This document shows positions 1 to 7,852 of a DNA stretch of 64,000 bases, piece after piece. Position numbers and translations under genes: made by a program. The DNA is from Acetobacter vaccinii (lineage in GTDB: Bacteria; Pseudomonadota; Alphaproteobacteria; Acetobacterales; Acetobacteraceae). The notes under the pieces are model-generated. The model did not search any database. It worked only from the letters and a program-made list of their open reading frames with translations, and was not told the DNA's origin. The DNA lies in the NCBI RefSeq assembly GCF_008365315.1, contig NZ_CP043506.1:1470001-1534000 (forward strand), read 5' to 3'. Position 1 is the first letter of the stretch; each line of letters begins with the position of its first letter.

Positions 1-110
1 CCTCACGATAGGGTATTGTCCTCCTCTGGCCCATGCTCTGTGGCGTGGGGGAGGTCTGCTGGTAACGGGCAGCCTGAGTGTGGGGCTTTCTGCCCGGACC
101 GCCAGATCCT

Positions 111-527
111 TTAGCCACCGTCCTGAAAGTGAATCTCGCGTGACTCGGGTATTTCAGGGGAGCTTGTGGGGGGCTGGCAGGGGAACATGGGCGTATGGGT
201 CGGGTCAGCGGCATCGGGTTGCGTTGCGGCGGTGTCCATCATTGTCCGTGGGCCGCCCTGACCCAGTCCAAACTGTGACATGGTCTGCCGCAGGCCCATG
301 CCCGCGACCATGCCGCCTACGCCGCCCATGCCGGGCACGGCACGGGCAGCCATGGGGGCCATTTGCCCAAGACCGCTGCCAAAGCTCTCGGTAATGCTAC
401 CGTGCATGCCTGAACGGGGTGTCGTGCGCTGGCAGGTGGACTGGGCGTCTTCCTCCGGTTTGGAGTGGCACCCTGCGGTGGCAAGGCAGGCTGTCAGAAA
501 AGCGAGTGTCAGTGTGCGTGCTGTCAT
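111..527 (-). CDS. Met/Gly-rich small lipoprotein, unknown function
   Basis: About 138 residues. The frame is open further upstream, but the start at 527 puts a clean lipoprotein signal at the N-terminus: a short basic end, a hydrophobic run and a lipobox ending LATAGC, so the mature protein would begin at that cysteine and be anchored in a membrane. The middle is very rich in Gly and Met (GMGGVGGMVAGMG), the C-terminal third is polar and proline-rich. Two further Cys are present. No domain is recognised. Met-rich exported proteins sometimes bind copper, but nothing here proves that. It stands alone upstream of a tRNA gene on the same strand. Confidence 0.55.
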   Translation of the reverse strand: MTARTLTLAFLTACLATAGCHSKPEEDAQSTCQRTTPRSGMHGSITESFGSGLGQMAPMAARAVPGMGGVGGMVAGMGLRQTMSQFGLGQGGPRTMMDTAATQPDAADPTHTPMFPCQPPTSSPEIPESREIHFQDGG

Positions 528-747
528 GGAAAGCCTTGCAGGAGCATGCTGTCCCGCCAAGGGGGCGGGCACAAGGCTACACCATAGCTGGGCGTATCAA
601 CTTGCACAGGGGGTGTTCTGCATGGCGGAGGGGGGCTGAACAGCAGCCAGCACAGTGCCGGGCCGAAGCGTAAGACAAGCAGATGACATATTCCGCAAAA
701 GGGAATTTTCTGCTTGCTTAAGGCGCTTTATTTTTTTTAGGAAAGTT

Positions 748-824
748 TGGCGCACCCGAAAGGACTCGAACCTCTAACCCCCAGATTCGTAGTCTGGTGC
801 TCTATCCAGTTGAGCTACGGGTGC
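748..824 (-). tRNA. tRNA-Arg (anticodon ACG)
   Basis: Full cloverleaf on the minus strand, 77 nt including an encoded CCA. The acceptor arms GCACCCG and CGGGTGC pair, the D arm reads GCTC..GAGC, the anticodon loop CTACGAA sits on a CAGA/TCTG stem and gives anticodon ACG, and the T loop is TTCGAGT. ACG is the usual Arg anticodon for CGN codons, read after A-to-I editing by TadA. Confidence 0.95.
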
Positions 825-913
825 GCTGTGAGGCGGTTTCTATGCCAACGAGGGGGAGGCGGCAACCCCTAAAATTCATTTTTTTGAATTTTTTTATCGG
901 GATTATGAAAAAT

Positions 914-940
914 CCCCAGAAAGCCGCCATTTCTGAGGGG
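914..940 (-). terminator. Terminator of the exported protein gene at 948
   Basis: Read on the minus strand, just after the stop codon, a stem CCCC..CAGAAA/TTTCTGGGG with a short GC-rich loop is followed by a run of T. This is the layout of a Rho-independent terminator for the minus-strand gene ending at 948. Confidence 0.6.
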
Positions 941-947
941 TTCTTTT

Positions 948-1388
948 TTAGTCCTCGCCCATAAAGTTCTTCCAGCTCCGGCTTTGCGGGCGGTGCAGGG
1001 TGACATGGGCACGGCAATTTGGGGTGCCATAAACACCTTCAAACACGGCTCCGTTCGGGTGGGCCTCAAAAACAAGGGGGAGGGGCTGTTTGCGTGCGTC
1101 TTGAAGCACAAGCTGGGCATGGTAGTGCTGGCGGGCCTTGTCGGGCACACCCCGCAGGACCAGGGTGCCGGTTTCAGGCACAAAAATCATACGCCCGTCC
1201 TGAATCTGCATGAGCGACGTGCCTTCTGTGGGGCAGTCAGTGCCCTGATCACGGACCAGCGTGCCTATCCAGTCTCCATACGGGTCTTCTGCTGCGGACT
1301 CTTCCGCCCTGACCGGGTGGGGGGCTGCAACACCTGCCAGAAAAAGGGTGCTCAGCAGGCCGAGGGCTTTCAGGCGGGCTGGGGTCAT
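948..1388 (-). CDS. Small exported protein, unknown function
   Basis: 146 residues. The N-terminus is a typical Sec signal peptide: MTPARLK, a hydrophobic core (LLSTLFLAGVAA) and a likely cut after PVRA, so the mature protein is about 118 residues and periplasmic or secreted. It has two Cys (in DCPTEG and TPNCRA), which could form a disulfide, and a beta-rich pattern of short strands (MIFVPETGTLVLRGV). I do not recognise a named domain. A terminator follows directly. It is monocistronic and divergent from guaA with about 220 bp between them. Confidence 0.65.
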   Translation of the reverse strand: MTPARLKALGLLSTLFLAGVAAPHPVRAEESAAEDPYGDWIGTLVRDQGTDCPTEGTSLMQIQDGRMIFVPETGTLVLRGVPDKARQHYHAQLVLQDARKQPLPLVFEAHPNGAVFEGVYGTPNCRAHVTLHRPQSRSWKNFMGED

Positions 1389-1608
1389 CGTCTGTTCTCC
1401 TTATACGGGCGGGGACTGTGCGTGGGCTGGGGCAGGCAGGCAAGCCGTGCTGTGGGCTGGCTGCCACGCGGGTATGGTTTTATTGGGGTGACGGCGGCCA
1501 CCCATGGCTTTATATCCGCCTGTAGATATGATCATCCGGCGTTACGCGCGCCAGATGTTGCCCCGCAAGACAACCCCCCGTGGTGTTGACCAGAAAGACC
1601 AGTAGCCC

Positions 1609-3207
1609 ATGCTCGAAGCCACTTCGCCTGTTTCTCCTGTCGCGTTGGATGAAACCCTGCACCAGGATCGTATCCTGATTCTGGATTTTGGCAGCCAGGT
1701 GACGCAGCTTATTGCGCGCCGCGTGCGTGAAAGTGGCGTGTACTGCGAAATCTGGCCCTTTACCGCAACAGCAGAGCGTATCCGTGGTTTTGCACCGCGC
1801 GGCATTATCCTGTCCGGTGGTCCGGCCAGCGTGAATGGCCCCGATGCCCCGCGTGTGCCTGATGTGGTGTTTGAGCTGGCAGTGCCGGTGATGGGCATCT
1901 GCTATGGCCAGCAGGCCATGTGCAAGCAGCTTGGCGGGCAAGTTGAAAGTGGTGACCACCGCGAATTCGGCCGTGCGTTTGTTGATATTGTGGAAGACTG
2001 CGCCTTGTTCCGCGGTGCGTGGTCACGCGGTGGGCGTGAGCAGGTGTGGATGAGCCATGGTGACCGGGTGACAGCCCTGCCGCCGGGTTTCCGCACGGTT
2101 GCTGTCAGCGAAGGGGCACCTTTTGCTGTTATCGCTGATGAAGGGCGCAGGCTGTATGGCGTGCAGTTCCACCCCGAAGTGGTGCATACCCCCCACGGCG
2201 CAGCCCTGCTGCGGAACTTCACGCATGATGTGGCCGGGTGCTCTGGCACATGGACCATGGCTGGCTTCCGCGATATGGAAATTGCCCGGATCAAGGAACA
2301 GGTTGGCACAGGCCGGGTCATCTGCGGTCTGTCCGGCGGGGTTGATTCCTCCGTTGCGGCAGTGCTGATCCACGAAGCCATTGGCGACCAGTTGACCTGC
2401 ATCTTTGTTGACCACGGCATGCTGCGCGCGGGCGAGGCGGAGGAGGTTATCCGCACCTTCCGCGGCCAGTTCAACATCCAGCTTGTCCACCGTGATGCGT
2501 CCGACCTCTTCCTGTCCGCCCTTGATGGCGTGACCGACCCTGAAATCAAGCGCAAGACCATTGGTCGCCTGTTTGTGGAAGTGTTTGAGGAAGAAGCAAC
2601 CAAGCTGGGCGGCGCGCAGTTTCTGGCGCAGGGTACGCTGTATCCGGATGTTATTGAAAGCGTCAGCTTTACGGGTGGGCCGTCTGTTACCATCAAGTCG
2701 CACCACAACGTGGGTGGCCTGCCCGAACGTATGAATATGAAGCTGGTCGAGCCCCTGCGCGAACTCTTCAAGGACGAAGTGCGTGCCCTTGGGCGGGAGC
2801 TGGATATTCCCGAAAACATTGTCGGGCGTCATCCTTTCCCTGGGCCGGGGCTGGCCATTCGTATCCCCGGTGCCATCACGCGCGACAAGCTGGACCTGCT
2901 GCGCAAGGTTGATACCGTCTTCTTGGAAGAAATCCGCGCGGCCGGCCTGTATGATGCCATCTGGCAGGCTTTTGCAGTGCTGCTGCCCGTCCGCACGGTG
3001 GGTGTCATGGGTGATGGCCGGACATACGACCAGGCCTGTGCCCTGCGCGCCGTGACCAGCACGGACGGCATGACAGCGGATGTCTATCCGTTTGACATGA
3101 GCTTCCTCAACCGTGTGGCAGGCCGTATTGTCAACGAGGTGCGTGGTATCAACCGCGTGACCTATGACATTACGTCCAAGCCGCCGGGCACGATCGAGTG
3201 GGAATGA
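1609..3207 (+). CDS. guaA: GMP synthase (glutamine-hydrolysing)
   Basis: Makes GMP from XMP, ATP and glutamine, the last step of guanine nucleotide synthesis in the cytosol. The 532 residues show both catalytic parts. The class I glutamine amidotransferase (about 20-210) has nucleophile Cys98 in GICYGQQ and the His188/Glu190 pair in QFHPE. The ATP pyrophosphatase domain has the P-loop SGGVDSS at 242-248. The C-terminal dimerisation domain ends in the family-typical KPPGTIEWE. Length fits the family (about 520). The extra N-terminal 20 residues are unconserved in style, so a slightly later start is possible. It is flanked by non-coding DNA on both sides and looks monocistronic. Confidence 0.97.
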   Translation: MLEATSPVSPVALDETLHQDRILILDFGSQVTQLIARRVRESGVYCEIWPFTATAERIRGFAPRGIILSGGPASVNGPDAPRVPDVVFELAVPVMGICYGQQAMCKQLGGQVESGDHREFGRAFVDIVEDCALFRGAWSRGGREQVWMSHGDRVTALPPGFRTVAVSEGAPFAVIADEGRRLYGVQFHPEVVHTPHGAALLRNFTHDVAGCSGTWTMAGFRDMEIARIKEQVGTGRVICGLSGGVDSSVAAVLIHEAIGDQLTCIFVDHGMLRAGEAEEVIRTFRGQFNIQLVHRDASDLFLSALDGVTDPEIKRKTIGRLFVEVFEEEATKLGGAQFLAQGTLYPDVIESVSFTGGPSVTIKSHHNVGGLPERMNMKLVEPLRELFKDEVRALGRELDIPENIVGRHPFPGPGLAIRIPGAITRDKLDLLRKVDTVFLEEIRAAGLYDAIWQAFAVLLPVRTVGVMGDGRTYDQACALRAVTSTDGMTADVYPFDMSFLNRVAGRIVNEVRGINRVTYDITSKPPGTIEWE

Positions 3208-3218
3208 TCCAGAAATAC

Positions 3219-3262
3219 AAATGATTGTTTTTTTAGGAAAAATACTGAAAAAACAATCATTT
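3219..3262. terminator. Perfect 15-bp inverted repeat after guaA
   Basis: Arms 3219-3233 and 3248-3262 are perfect reverse complements (AAATGATTG plus a T run, mirrored by an A run plus CAATCATTT) around a 14-nt spacer. It starts 12 bp after the guaA stop. The T run lies inside the stem rather than after it, so it could act as a terminator but is not the textbook form. It could also be an end of an old mobile element. Confidence 0.5.
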
Positions 3263-3287
3263 ATCCTGCGTCATCAAGGATAGTCTT

Positions 3288-3322
3288 CATGGTATCGGCG
3301 GCTTGAAGCCGCCGATACCATG
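3288..3322. repeat. Perfect 35-bp palindrome
   Basis: Two 17-bp arms, 3288-3304 and 3306-3322, are exact reverse complements around a single G at 3305. The core is GGCGGCTT-G-AAGCCGCC. No T run follows. The length and perfection are unusual for a terminator. It lies 25 bp after another perfect inverted repeat, so it may be a structural element, a protein-binding site or the relic of an insertion. Confidence 0.6.
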
Positions 3323-3555
3323 ACTGGGCCTGTGGCCTCATCGTGGTCTTTGCTTGCCAACGAGAGCCACCGCCATTTTGGCCAATAACTGAAGACAAAA
3401 CTGTCCCTTAGAGTCATGCCGATGGCAGCTAAAGGCCAGTTCGAACATGCTATTGCGTCTATCTCGATGCATGAGACGGCTTTGCCGCCATATCTCTTCC
3501 ATGTAACCCTCATATGGTGGAATGGCGGTGGACACGTGCTCTGCGGATGGCCTGC
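3323..3555. other. Gap between palindrome and ACP-like gene
   Basis: No convincing gene. Two overlapping minus-strand frames of about 65-80 codons run through it and each looks broken: no ribosome site, unusual Trp/Cys/His content and no recognised domain. This could be the decayed tail of a transposase gene, but no transposase motif can be pointed to, so it is left unassigned. Confidence 0.3.
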
Positions 3556-4242
3556 TTACGCGTTTGCCAGCTTTGGGTGCAGAAGGAGCGTTTCGGGGGC
3601 TATTGCCTCTTTTGGCAAAAGCGTGTGGTCAGAGAGCACGTCTCTAAAAATGTCCCACGCTTCCGACGTCCTTAGCCGTGCCCCTTGTTTAGCCAATGTG
3701 CCGATGTTCCGTGATGAGACTGACCGAACGAGATCGCCGAACGTAAGTAGAGTGTCGGGCAACCGGATCGGCATTTTGCGAAATACGCTTATCGCCAATA
3801 AGGCGGCCAGGATGGCGCTCCACCAGCCCAAACCTAAAGCCATGGCCGCTACCGGCAGGGCAGGGATTGCCACCAGTGCGACACAGCCCCAGCAGGAGAT
3901 AAAATGCCCTGGAGGACGGAGCCCGCAGTCTTCCTTTATGATACGCAGCAACTCTTGCACGCGAAGATCTGAAAGTGCGGAAAGAGACGTTCCGGGTCGT
4001 AAGGTGGTGGCTATCCGGGGCTGGATGGCGCGACGTAGCCGATAGAAGGTCATTGCTGTTGCACAGTTTCCCGCAAAACTACTGGCTGGCAGGCGGGCCT
4101 TAACAAGCTCGAATAAATCACCAACAGTCCGGCAATGGCTGAGGTCACAGTCAGACAGTCGGAAGCCAAAAGCGCCTTCAACATCTTCGATCAAGTCTAT
4201 ATCGTCAAAATCACCTTGCAGGCCCAGAGATGATGACATCAT
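3556..4242 (-). CDS. Membrane protein with an ACP-like domain lacking the carrier serine
   Basis: 228 residues. Residues about 10-52 follow the second half of an acyl carrier protein: the stretch GDFDDIDLIEDVEGAFGF lines up with the DSLDTVELVMALEEEFG region of ACPs, and CRTVGDLFELV with TTVGDLVDYI. In that alignment the phosphopantetheine serine is replaced by Asp11, so it probably cannot carry an acyl chain. Two hydrophobic segments follow at about 118-155 (ALVAIPALPVAAMALG, AILAALLAISVF), then a soluble C-terminal tail. The role is unknown; annotation pipelines may simply call it acyl carrier protein. It sits alone in a gene-poor patch, which suggests accessory DNA. Start is one of two adjacent ATGs (4242 or 4239). 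Confidence 0.6.
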   Translation of the reverse strand: MMSSSLGLQGDFDDIDLIEDVEGAFGFRLSDCDLSHCRTVGDLFELVKARLPASSFAGNCATAMTFYRLRRAIQPRIATTLRPGTSLSALSDLRVQELLRIIKEDCGLRPPGHFISCWGCVALVAIPALPVAAMALGLGWWSAILAALLAISVFRKMPIRLPDTLLTFGDLVRSVSSRNIGTLAKQGARLRTSEAWDIFRDVLSDHTLLPKEAIAPETLLLHPKLANA

Positions 4243-4901
4243 CCGCTCTTTCAGTTCGAGAATAGCATAACGCCTGCTTTAAATATGCGTTCCTGAAGAG
4301 GGCGTTGTCGATGGCAATTTCCTCCTTGTTACGCGGGCCAGATGTCCGAGCATGACCGCGTCTGTGCCACGATGGCTTCAAGTGCCCCCTTTGGGCGAGA
4401 TGTCTTCGCTGATGACGGCAATGGCGTCAGGTCTGGCCAGCAAGCTTCGTAAGCGGATGATGCCTGCTCATCTCCCACATAATCATGTCGTGTGATTCGG
4501 ATAGTTCAGCGACGGGAATATTGGCACGGTCGGTGTTCATGTTCTCGCTTCTATAGGCAAAGCTCATGACACCCGTTTTATTGAGTGCCGTGACCATGAA
4601 ACGCCGTAAGGCGAAAGCGGCAGTCGTATTGCCATGTCAAAACCATAGGTCACCTTCCGGTAACAAGGCACCAGTGCTGTTGTGTCGAGAGGAAGGTAAA
4701 GCTGCTTTTGGCTCTATGGTCTCACTAAAAAACCGAGCGGGGCTCTGATTGGCGGCCCCTGCCAGGAGCAGGCCACGCCAGCCCGAAGGGTTTCGCAAGT
4801 GGCTCTCATTTCCCTTGGTCAATGCATTTATACAGTATATATATAGGTCTTCAACCGTGTGCTTACGTATTAACCGCGATTCCTATTAATGGACTGTAAC
4901 A
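4243..4901. other. 660-bp gap with no supported gene
   Basis: Only short frames are open (about 60 codons at 4566-4748 plus and 4637-4822 minus), without ribosome sites or recognisable motifs. A 37-codon minus-strand start at 4540 runs to an early stop and may be a gene fragment. The 3' part (4820-4890) is AT-rich with TATATATATA near 4833 and probably holds the promoter of the lipoprotein gene at 4902. The region reads like decayed coding DNA. Confidence 0.3.
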
Positions 4902-5261
4902 ATGTCTTCAAAATTCTTTTTTAAAACTGTCAGTTCTATTTGTGCACTGTCTTCATTATGTTTCCTCGCGGGATGCACAAACTGGGTAAAACCCGGTACC
5001 GGGCCTGGTGAATTGAACGCCGCCACGACCCATTGTGAGGCTGTCTCTTATGCGACATTGCCGGTCAATACTGTTTCCAACATGCAGTTTGGCTCTAACT
5101 ATGCCGAGCGCGATAAGTGCGAGAAAAACAGCCCTAATGGCTGCGTTAAAAGAGATGGCCGTTATTACGCGGTCATGCAGACATCCCACGATACCAACAG
5201 CTATGGTCGCTCGACCATATTCCGTGACTGCATGGTCCAGAACGGTTGGCATGATGAGTGA
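4902..5261 (+). CDS. Small lipoprotein, unknown function
   Basis: 119 residues. A lipoprotein signal peptide ends in the lipobox FLAGC with Cys25 as the lipidated residue, so the mature protein is membrane-anchored. The mature part starts TNWVKPGTGPGEL, has several Cys (HCEAV, DKCEKN, GCVKRD, DCMVQ) and ends with the CM..NGW pattern common in a group of small lipoproteins of unknown role found on plasmids and in accessory regions. It is lower in GC than its neighbours. AT-rich DNA upstream is the likely promoter. Confidence 0.7.
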   Translation: MSSKFFFKTVSSICALSSLCFLAGCTNWVKPGTGPGELNAATTHCEAVSYATLPVNTVSNMQFGSNYAERDKCEKNSPNGCVKRDGRYYAVMQTSHDTNSYGRSTIFRDCMVQNGWHDE

Positions 5262-5288
5262 GCGTAATTCTGCTTTTCCCTGATTATT

Positions 5289-5309
5289 AGGGAGAGTTTT
5301 TATCTCCCT
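5289..5309 (+). terminator. Short hairpin after the lipoprotein gene
   Basis: AGGGAGA at 5289-5295 pairs with TCTCCCT at 5303-5309 around a T-rich loop, 27 bp after the stop codon. No T run follows, so its function as a terminator is weakly supported. Confidence 0.35.
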
Positions 5310-5568
5310 CTGAAAAATCTGTGTGTGTTACAGTCCCTCCAGTGTGCTGCCGGCCGGATTATAGGCAGCATATTGGGGAGCTGGCGGCAGTCATGCCTGC
5401 CTGTGTGTGCCGCAGCGGGCTTGAGGGCGAGGTCCTGGTGCCGCCCCTTATTGTGTATTTTCCCAAATGTTACAGAACTGTGGCGAGGGCACGCAGGTGG
5501 TTGGCGTGCCATGGTCTGGGCGTTAAAGCCTGATCTGTCGTGCTGCGCGTGACGGAAAGGGAAACAGG
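5310..5568. other. Leader region before the MgtC-family gene
   Basis: About 260 bp without a supported gene. Overlapping 70-codon frames have no ribosome site. I looked for the conserved Mg2+ M-box riboswitch core and did not find it. The region must contain the promoter for the gene at 5569; no clear -35/-10 pair could be chosen. Confidence 0.3.
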
Positions 5569-6291
5569 GTGCGGTTTGTTCAAACTTTTGATGTTTCAAC
5601 CTTTGCGGACAGTTTCATCAGTCTGCTGGGAGCGTTTGTGCTGGGCACGCTGATCGGGGCGGAGCGGCAGTACAGGCAGCGCACGGCGGGTGTTCGCACC
5701 AATGCGCTGGTGGCTCTTGGTGGTGCGGCCTTTGTGGACCTTGCCCAGCGGATCGCGGGGGATGTCGAGTCCCTGCGTGTGATTGCCTATGTCGTGTCTG
5801 GCATTGGCTTTCTGGGTGCTGGGGCCATTATTAAAGAGGGCACCAATGTAAGGGGCATGAACACGGCCGCAACGCTTTGGTGCTCGGCGGCGGTGGGGGC
5901 CTGTGCAGGCAGCGACATGCTGGCCGAAGCTGTGTTGCTGACGTTTTTTGTGATTGCGGGTAACACGCTGCTGCGCCCGATTGTGCGGGCTATCAACCGC
6001 ACACCTGTCCAGACCGAAACCCTTGAAAACGGCTACCAGATCAGGTTGGAAACCCATTATGATGATTGCCGCCGTCTTGCGGGGGAACTGGAGGATAAAC
6101 TGCTGGAGCGTGGCTATGCCATGCGTACAGTCTCCTTTGTCCGTGATGAGGACGAGACTGATCTTTGCACCGCGTTGCTGACTCTGCTGCCGTGTGAGGA
6201 TGCACCGGCGGGTCTGAATGATATTGTCGCCAGCCTGCTGGCGGATGAGGCTGTGGAATCTGCATCCTGGCAGATGAATACGGACGGCTGA
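5569..6291 (+). CDS. MgtC/SapB family membrane protein
   Basis: 240 residues with a GTG start preceded by a purine-rich GGAAAGGGAAAC. The N-terminal half has four to five membrane segments and the family signatures GTLIGAERQ, RTNALVALGGAAF and GIGFLGAGAIIKEG followed by VRGMNTAATLW. The C-terminal part (about 150-240) is soluble, matching the ACT-like cytoplasmic domain of longer MgtC proteins. Family members help bacteria cope with low Mg2+ and affect membrane ATPase activity and virulence in intracellular pathogens. The exact role here is unknown. It appears monocistronic and ends at a strong hairpin. Confidence 0.85.
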   Translation: MRFVQTFDVSTFADSFISLLGAFVLGTLIGAERQYRQRTAGVRTNALVALGGAAFVDLAQRIAGDVESLRVIAYVVSGIGFLGAGAIIKEGTNVRGMNTAATLWCSAAVGACAGSDMLAEAVLLTFFVIAGNTLLRPIVRAINRTPVQTETLENGYQIRLETHYDDCRRLAGELEDKLLERGYAMRTVSFVRDEDETDLCTALLTLLPCEDAPAGLNDIVASLLADEAVESASWQMNTDG

Positions 6292-6302
6292 TCGCCCTCA
6301 TG

Positions 6303-6333
6303 CCCCTGGGGTAGCGGTGTGCTGCCCCAGGGG
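6303..6333. terminator. Bidirectional terminator hairpin
   Basis: CCCCTGGGG at 6303-6311 and CCCCAGGGG at 6325-6333 form a GC-rich stem extended inward by GTAGC/GCTGC, followed on the plus strand by GGTTTT. It lies between two convergent genes and probably stops both. Confidence 0.7.
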
Positions 6334-6341
6334 TGTCGGTT

Positions 6342-6761
6342 TTAGCGGGTGGCGTTGTTGATTGACCCGGCCACAATGGCCGAAATCACGCCTGTTGCAA
6401 TGGCGGTCAGCAGGAACTGGTCGCCCGTGCGTACCCAGCGGTACCCGTAAGGGGGCGCATAAAGGCCGGGGTAGGACTGCCAGTTGTTAACCCAGGGGGC
6501 GCTGCCCCAGTAACGGTCACCCCGACGCCAGTTGCCTCCGGGCGGGGGCGGTGGGGGCTGCCGCCGCCAGCCGCCGCCGGGGCCACCCCCCGGGCGGCCA
6601 CCACCATGCCAGCCATGATCCCGTGGGCCACCACCATACCCACCTGGGCCACCCGGTCCACCGGGGCCGCCAGGACCACCCGGGCCACGTTGGGCAAATG
6701 CTGCCAATGGCGCCATGCCAAGACAACCTGCCAGAAGCAGTGCGACAGCTTTTGTGTTCAC
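6342..6761 (-). CDS. RcnB-like exported Gly/Pro-rich protein
   Basis: 139 residues. A GTG start at 6761 is chosen because a perfect AGGAGG (6768-6773, minus strand) lies 6 nt upstream. A signal peptide (NTKAVALLLAGCLGMAPLAAFAQ) is followed by a low-complexity stretch of GGP repeats, a His/Gly segment and a PPPPPP run. The C-terminal 45 residues (YGYRWVRTGDQFLLTAIATG) match the RcnB domain, seen in E. coli RcnB, a periplasmic protein tied to nickel/cobalt balance. Many exported proteins share this tail without a proven metal role, so the function is not settled. Confidence 0.75.
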   Translation of the reverse strand: MNTKAVALLLAGCLGMAPLAAFAQRGPGGPGGPGGPGGPGGYGGGPRDHGWHGGGRPGGGPGGGWRRQPPPPPPGGNWRRGDRYWGSAPWVNNWQSYPGLYAPPYGYRWVRTGDQFLLTAIATGVISAIVAGSINNATR

Positions 6762-6879
6762 GCGATACCTCCTTGGGACATTCTGGCCGCGGCCAGTCAT
6801 CAACTCCTGGATTATAAGGCATTTCAGGTGACGAAAATACGGCGATCCGCACGCCCCCTGTTTTTGTGTAACGTGCGGG

Positions 6880-7452
6880 TCAGCCTGCGTGCAGGAAACA
6901 GCCTGGTTCGTGGTCGTTGACCATACCGATTGCCTGCATCCAGGCGTACACGGTCACGGGGCCGACAAAGGTGAATCCACGTGCCTTCAGAGCCGCCGCC
7001 AATATGCGCGAGTGCGGGGTCTGACTGGGTGGCGGGCTTGTGGCCGGTATGGTCTGGGGGGCAGGGGCCATGGACCAGACAAGCTGTGCAAAATCCTCGC
7101 CCTGTTCTTGCATGGCAACCCAGGCGCGGGCGTTGGTGATGGTGGCGGCAATCTTGCCGCGTGAGCGTATGATGCCTGCATCCATAACCAGCCGTGCTTC
7201 ATCCTCCGGTGTCAGCCGTGCGACGGCGTGAGGGTCGAAGCCGCAAAAGGCGCGGCGGAAGTTCTCGCGTTTTTGCAGCACGGTGTTCCATGACAGGCCG
7301 GACTGAAAACTCTCCAGTAACAGCATTTCCCACAGCAGGCGGCTGTCGCGTGTGGGGCGGCCCCACTCGGTGTCATGGTACTGGCGCATCAGGGCGTTGC
7401 TTTGCGCCCAGTGACAGCGCTGCCGGGGTGGCTCAGGGGCGGCGCTGGTCAT
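6880..7452 (-). CDS. tag: DNA-3-methyladenine glycosylase I
   Basis: Removes 3-methyladenine from alkylated DNA, starting base excision repair. With the start at 7452 the protein is 190 residues, close to E. coli Tag (187). It has the family N-terminus RCHW..YHDTEWG, the core LLLESFQSGLSW and LQKRENFRRAF, and the C-terminal NDHEPGCF. The Cys in RCHW, the His in YHD and the HxxxC pair at the end fit the structural zinc site known in Tag. A GTG start at 7482 is also possible. It overlaps the 3' end of the ArsR gene and is probably co-transcribed. Confidence 0.9.
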   Translation of the reverse strand: MTSAAPEPPRQRCHWAQSNALMRQYHDTEWGRPTRDSRLLWEMLLLESFQSGLSWNTVLQKRENFRRAFCGFDPHAVARLTPEDEARLVMDAGIIRSRGKIAATITNARAWVAMQEQGEDFAQLVWSMAPAPQTIPATSPPPSQTPHSRILAAALKARGFTFVGPVTVYAWMQAIGMVNDHEPGCFLHAG

Positions 7453-7852
7453 CGGTGCGGATAAAGGCAAATTGTGCGCCACCGTCCATGTCGGGCCGGG
7501 GGGCGCGTTCCTTGCCGTAGTATTCGGCTACAGCGCGCAGGGCGGGCATGGCGGTGCGGTCGTTATGCAGCAGGCCAAGCAGGGCGCGCACCCGCAGGGC
7601 GTGCTCATCACTGGCCAGGCTGTAATAAATGGTGCGGGATTCGCGCCGTGTGGCAACAATTTCCGCCCGGCGGAGGGTGCCTAGCTGCTGGCTCAGGGTT
7701 GGCTGGCCAATGCCGGTGCAGGTTTCCAACTCCCCCACAGCTAGGGGGCCGTTGCGCAGCAGGGCGTCCAGAATGACAAGCCGTTGTGGCTGGGCAAACA
7801 GTTTCATCTGTTCAACCAGCAGGCGGGCGGTCTCGACAGACAGGGCACTCAT
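7433..7852 (-). CDS. ArsR-family repressor, BigR/SqrR-like
   Basis: 139 residues of winged-helix ArsR type: LFAQPQRLVILDALL, the recognition helix in QPTLSQQLGTLRRAEIV and the wing RRESRTIYYSL. The start at 7852 forms an ATGA overlap with the peroxiredoxin stop, so it is translationally coupled to it. The genes opposite (persulfide dioxygenase-like enzyme and TauE/SafE exporter) are the classic targets of BigR/SqrR, which sense sulfide or persulfide through two Cys. Here only one is in place (Cys45 in ELETCTG); I see no second Cys near position 100-110, so the sensing chemistry may differ. The palindrome at 8566-8589 is a likely operator. Confidence 0.8.
   Translation of the reverse strand: MSALSVETARLLVEQMKLFAQPQRLVILDALLRNGPLAVGELETCTGIGQPTLSQQLGTLRRAEIVATRRESRTIYYSLASDEHALRVRALLGLLHNDRTAMPALRAVAEYYGKERAPRPDMDGGAQFAFIRTDDQRRP

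Noticed and set aside
1902..2832. Antisense frames of 305 and 269 codons inside guaA
   Set aside because: Shadow frames of a conserved gene, without ribosome sites or domains.
3274..3535. Possible transposase remnant
   Set aside because: The frames are short and broken and no DDE, HTH or typical C-terminal transposase motif is visible.
5310..5568. Possible magnesium riboswitch before the MgtC-family gene
   Set aside because: No stretch matches the conserved M-box core as far as can be judged by eye.
6407..6920. Trp/Gly/Pro-rich frames around the RcnB-like gene
   Set aside because: They arise from the repeated GGC/CCG codons of the real Gly/Pro-rich gene read in other frames.
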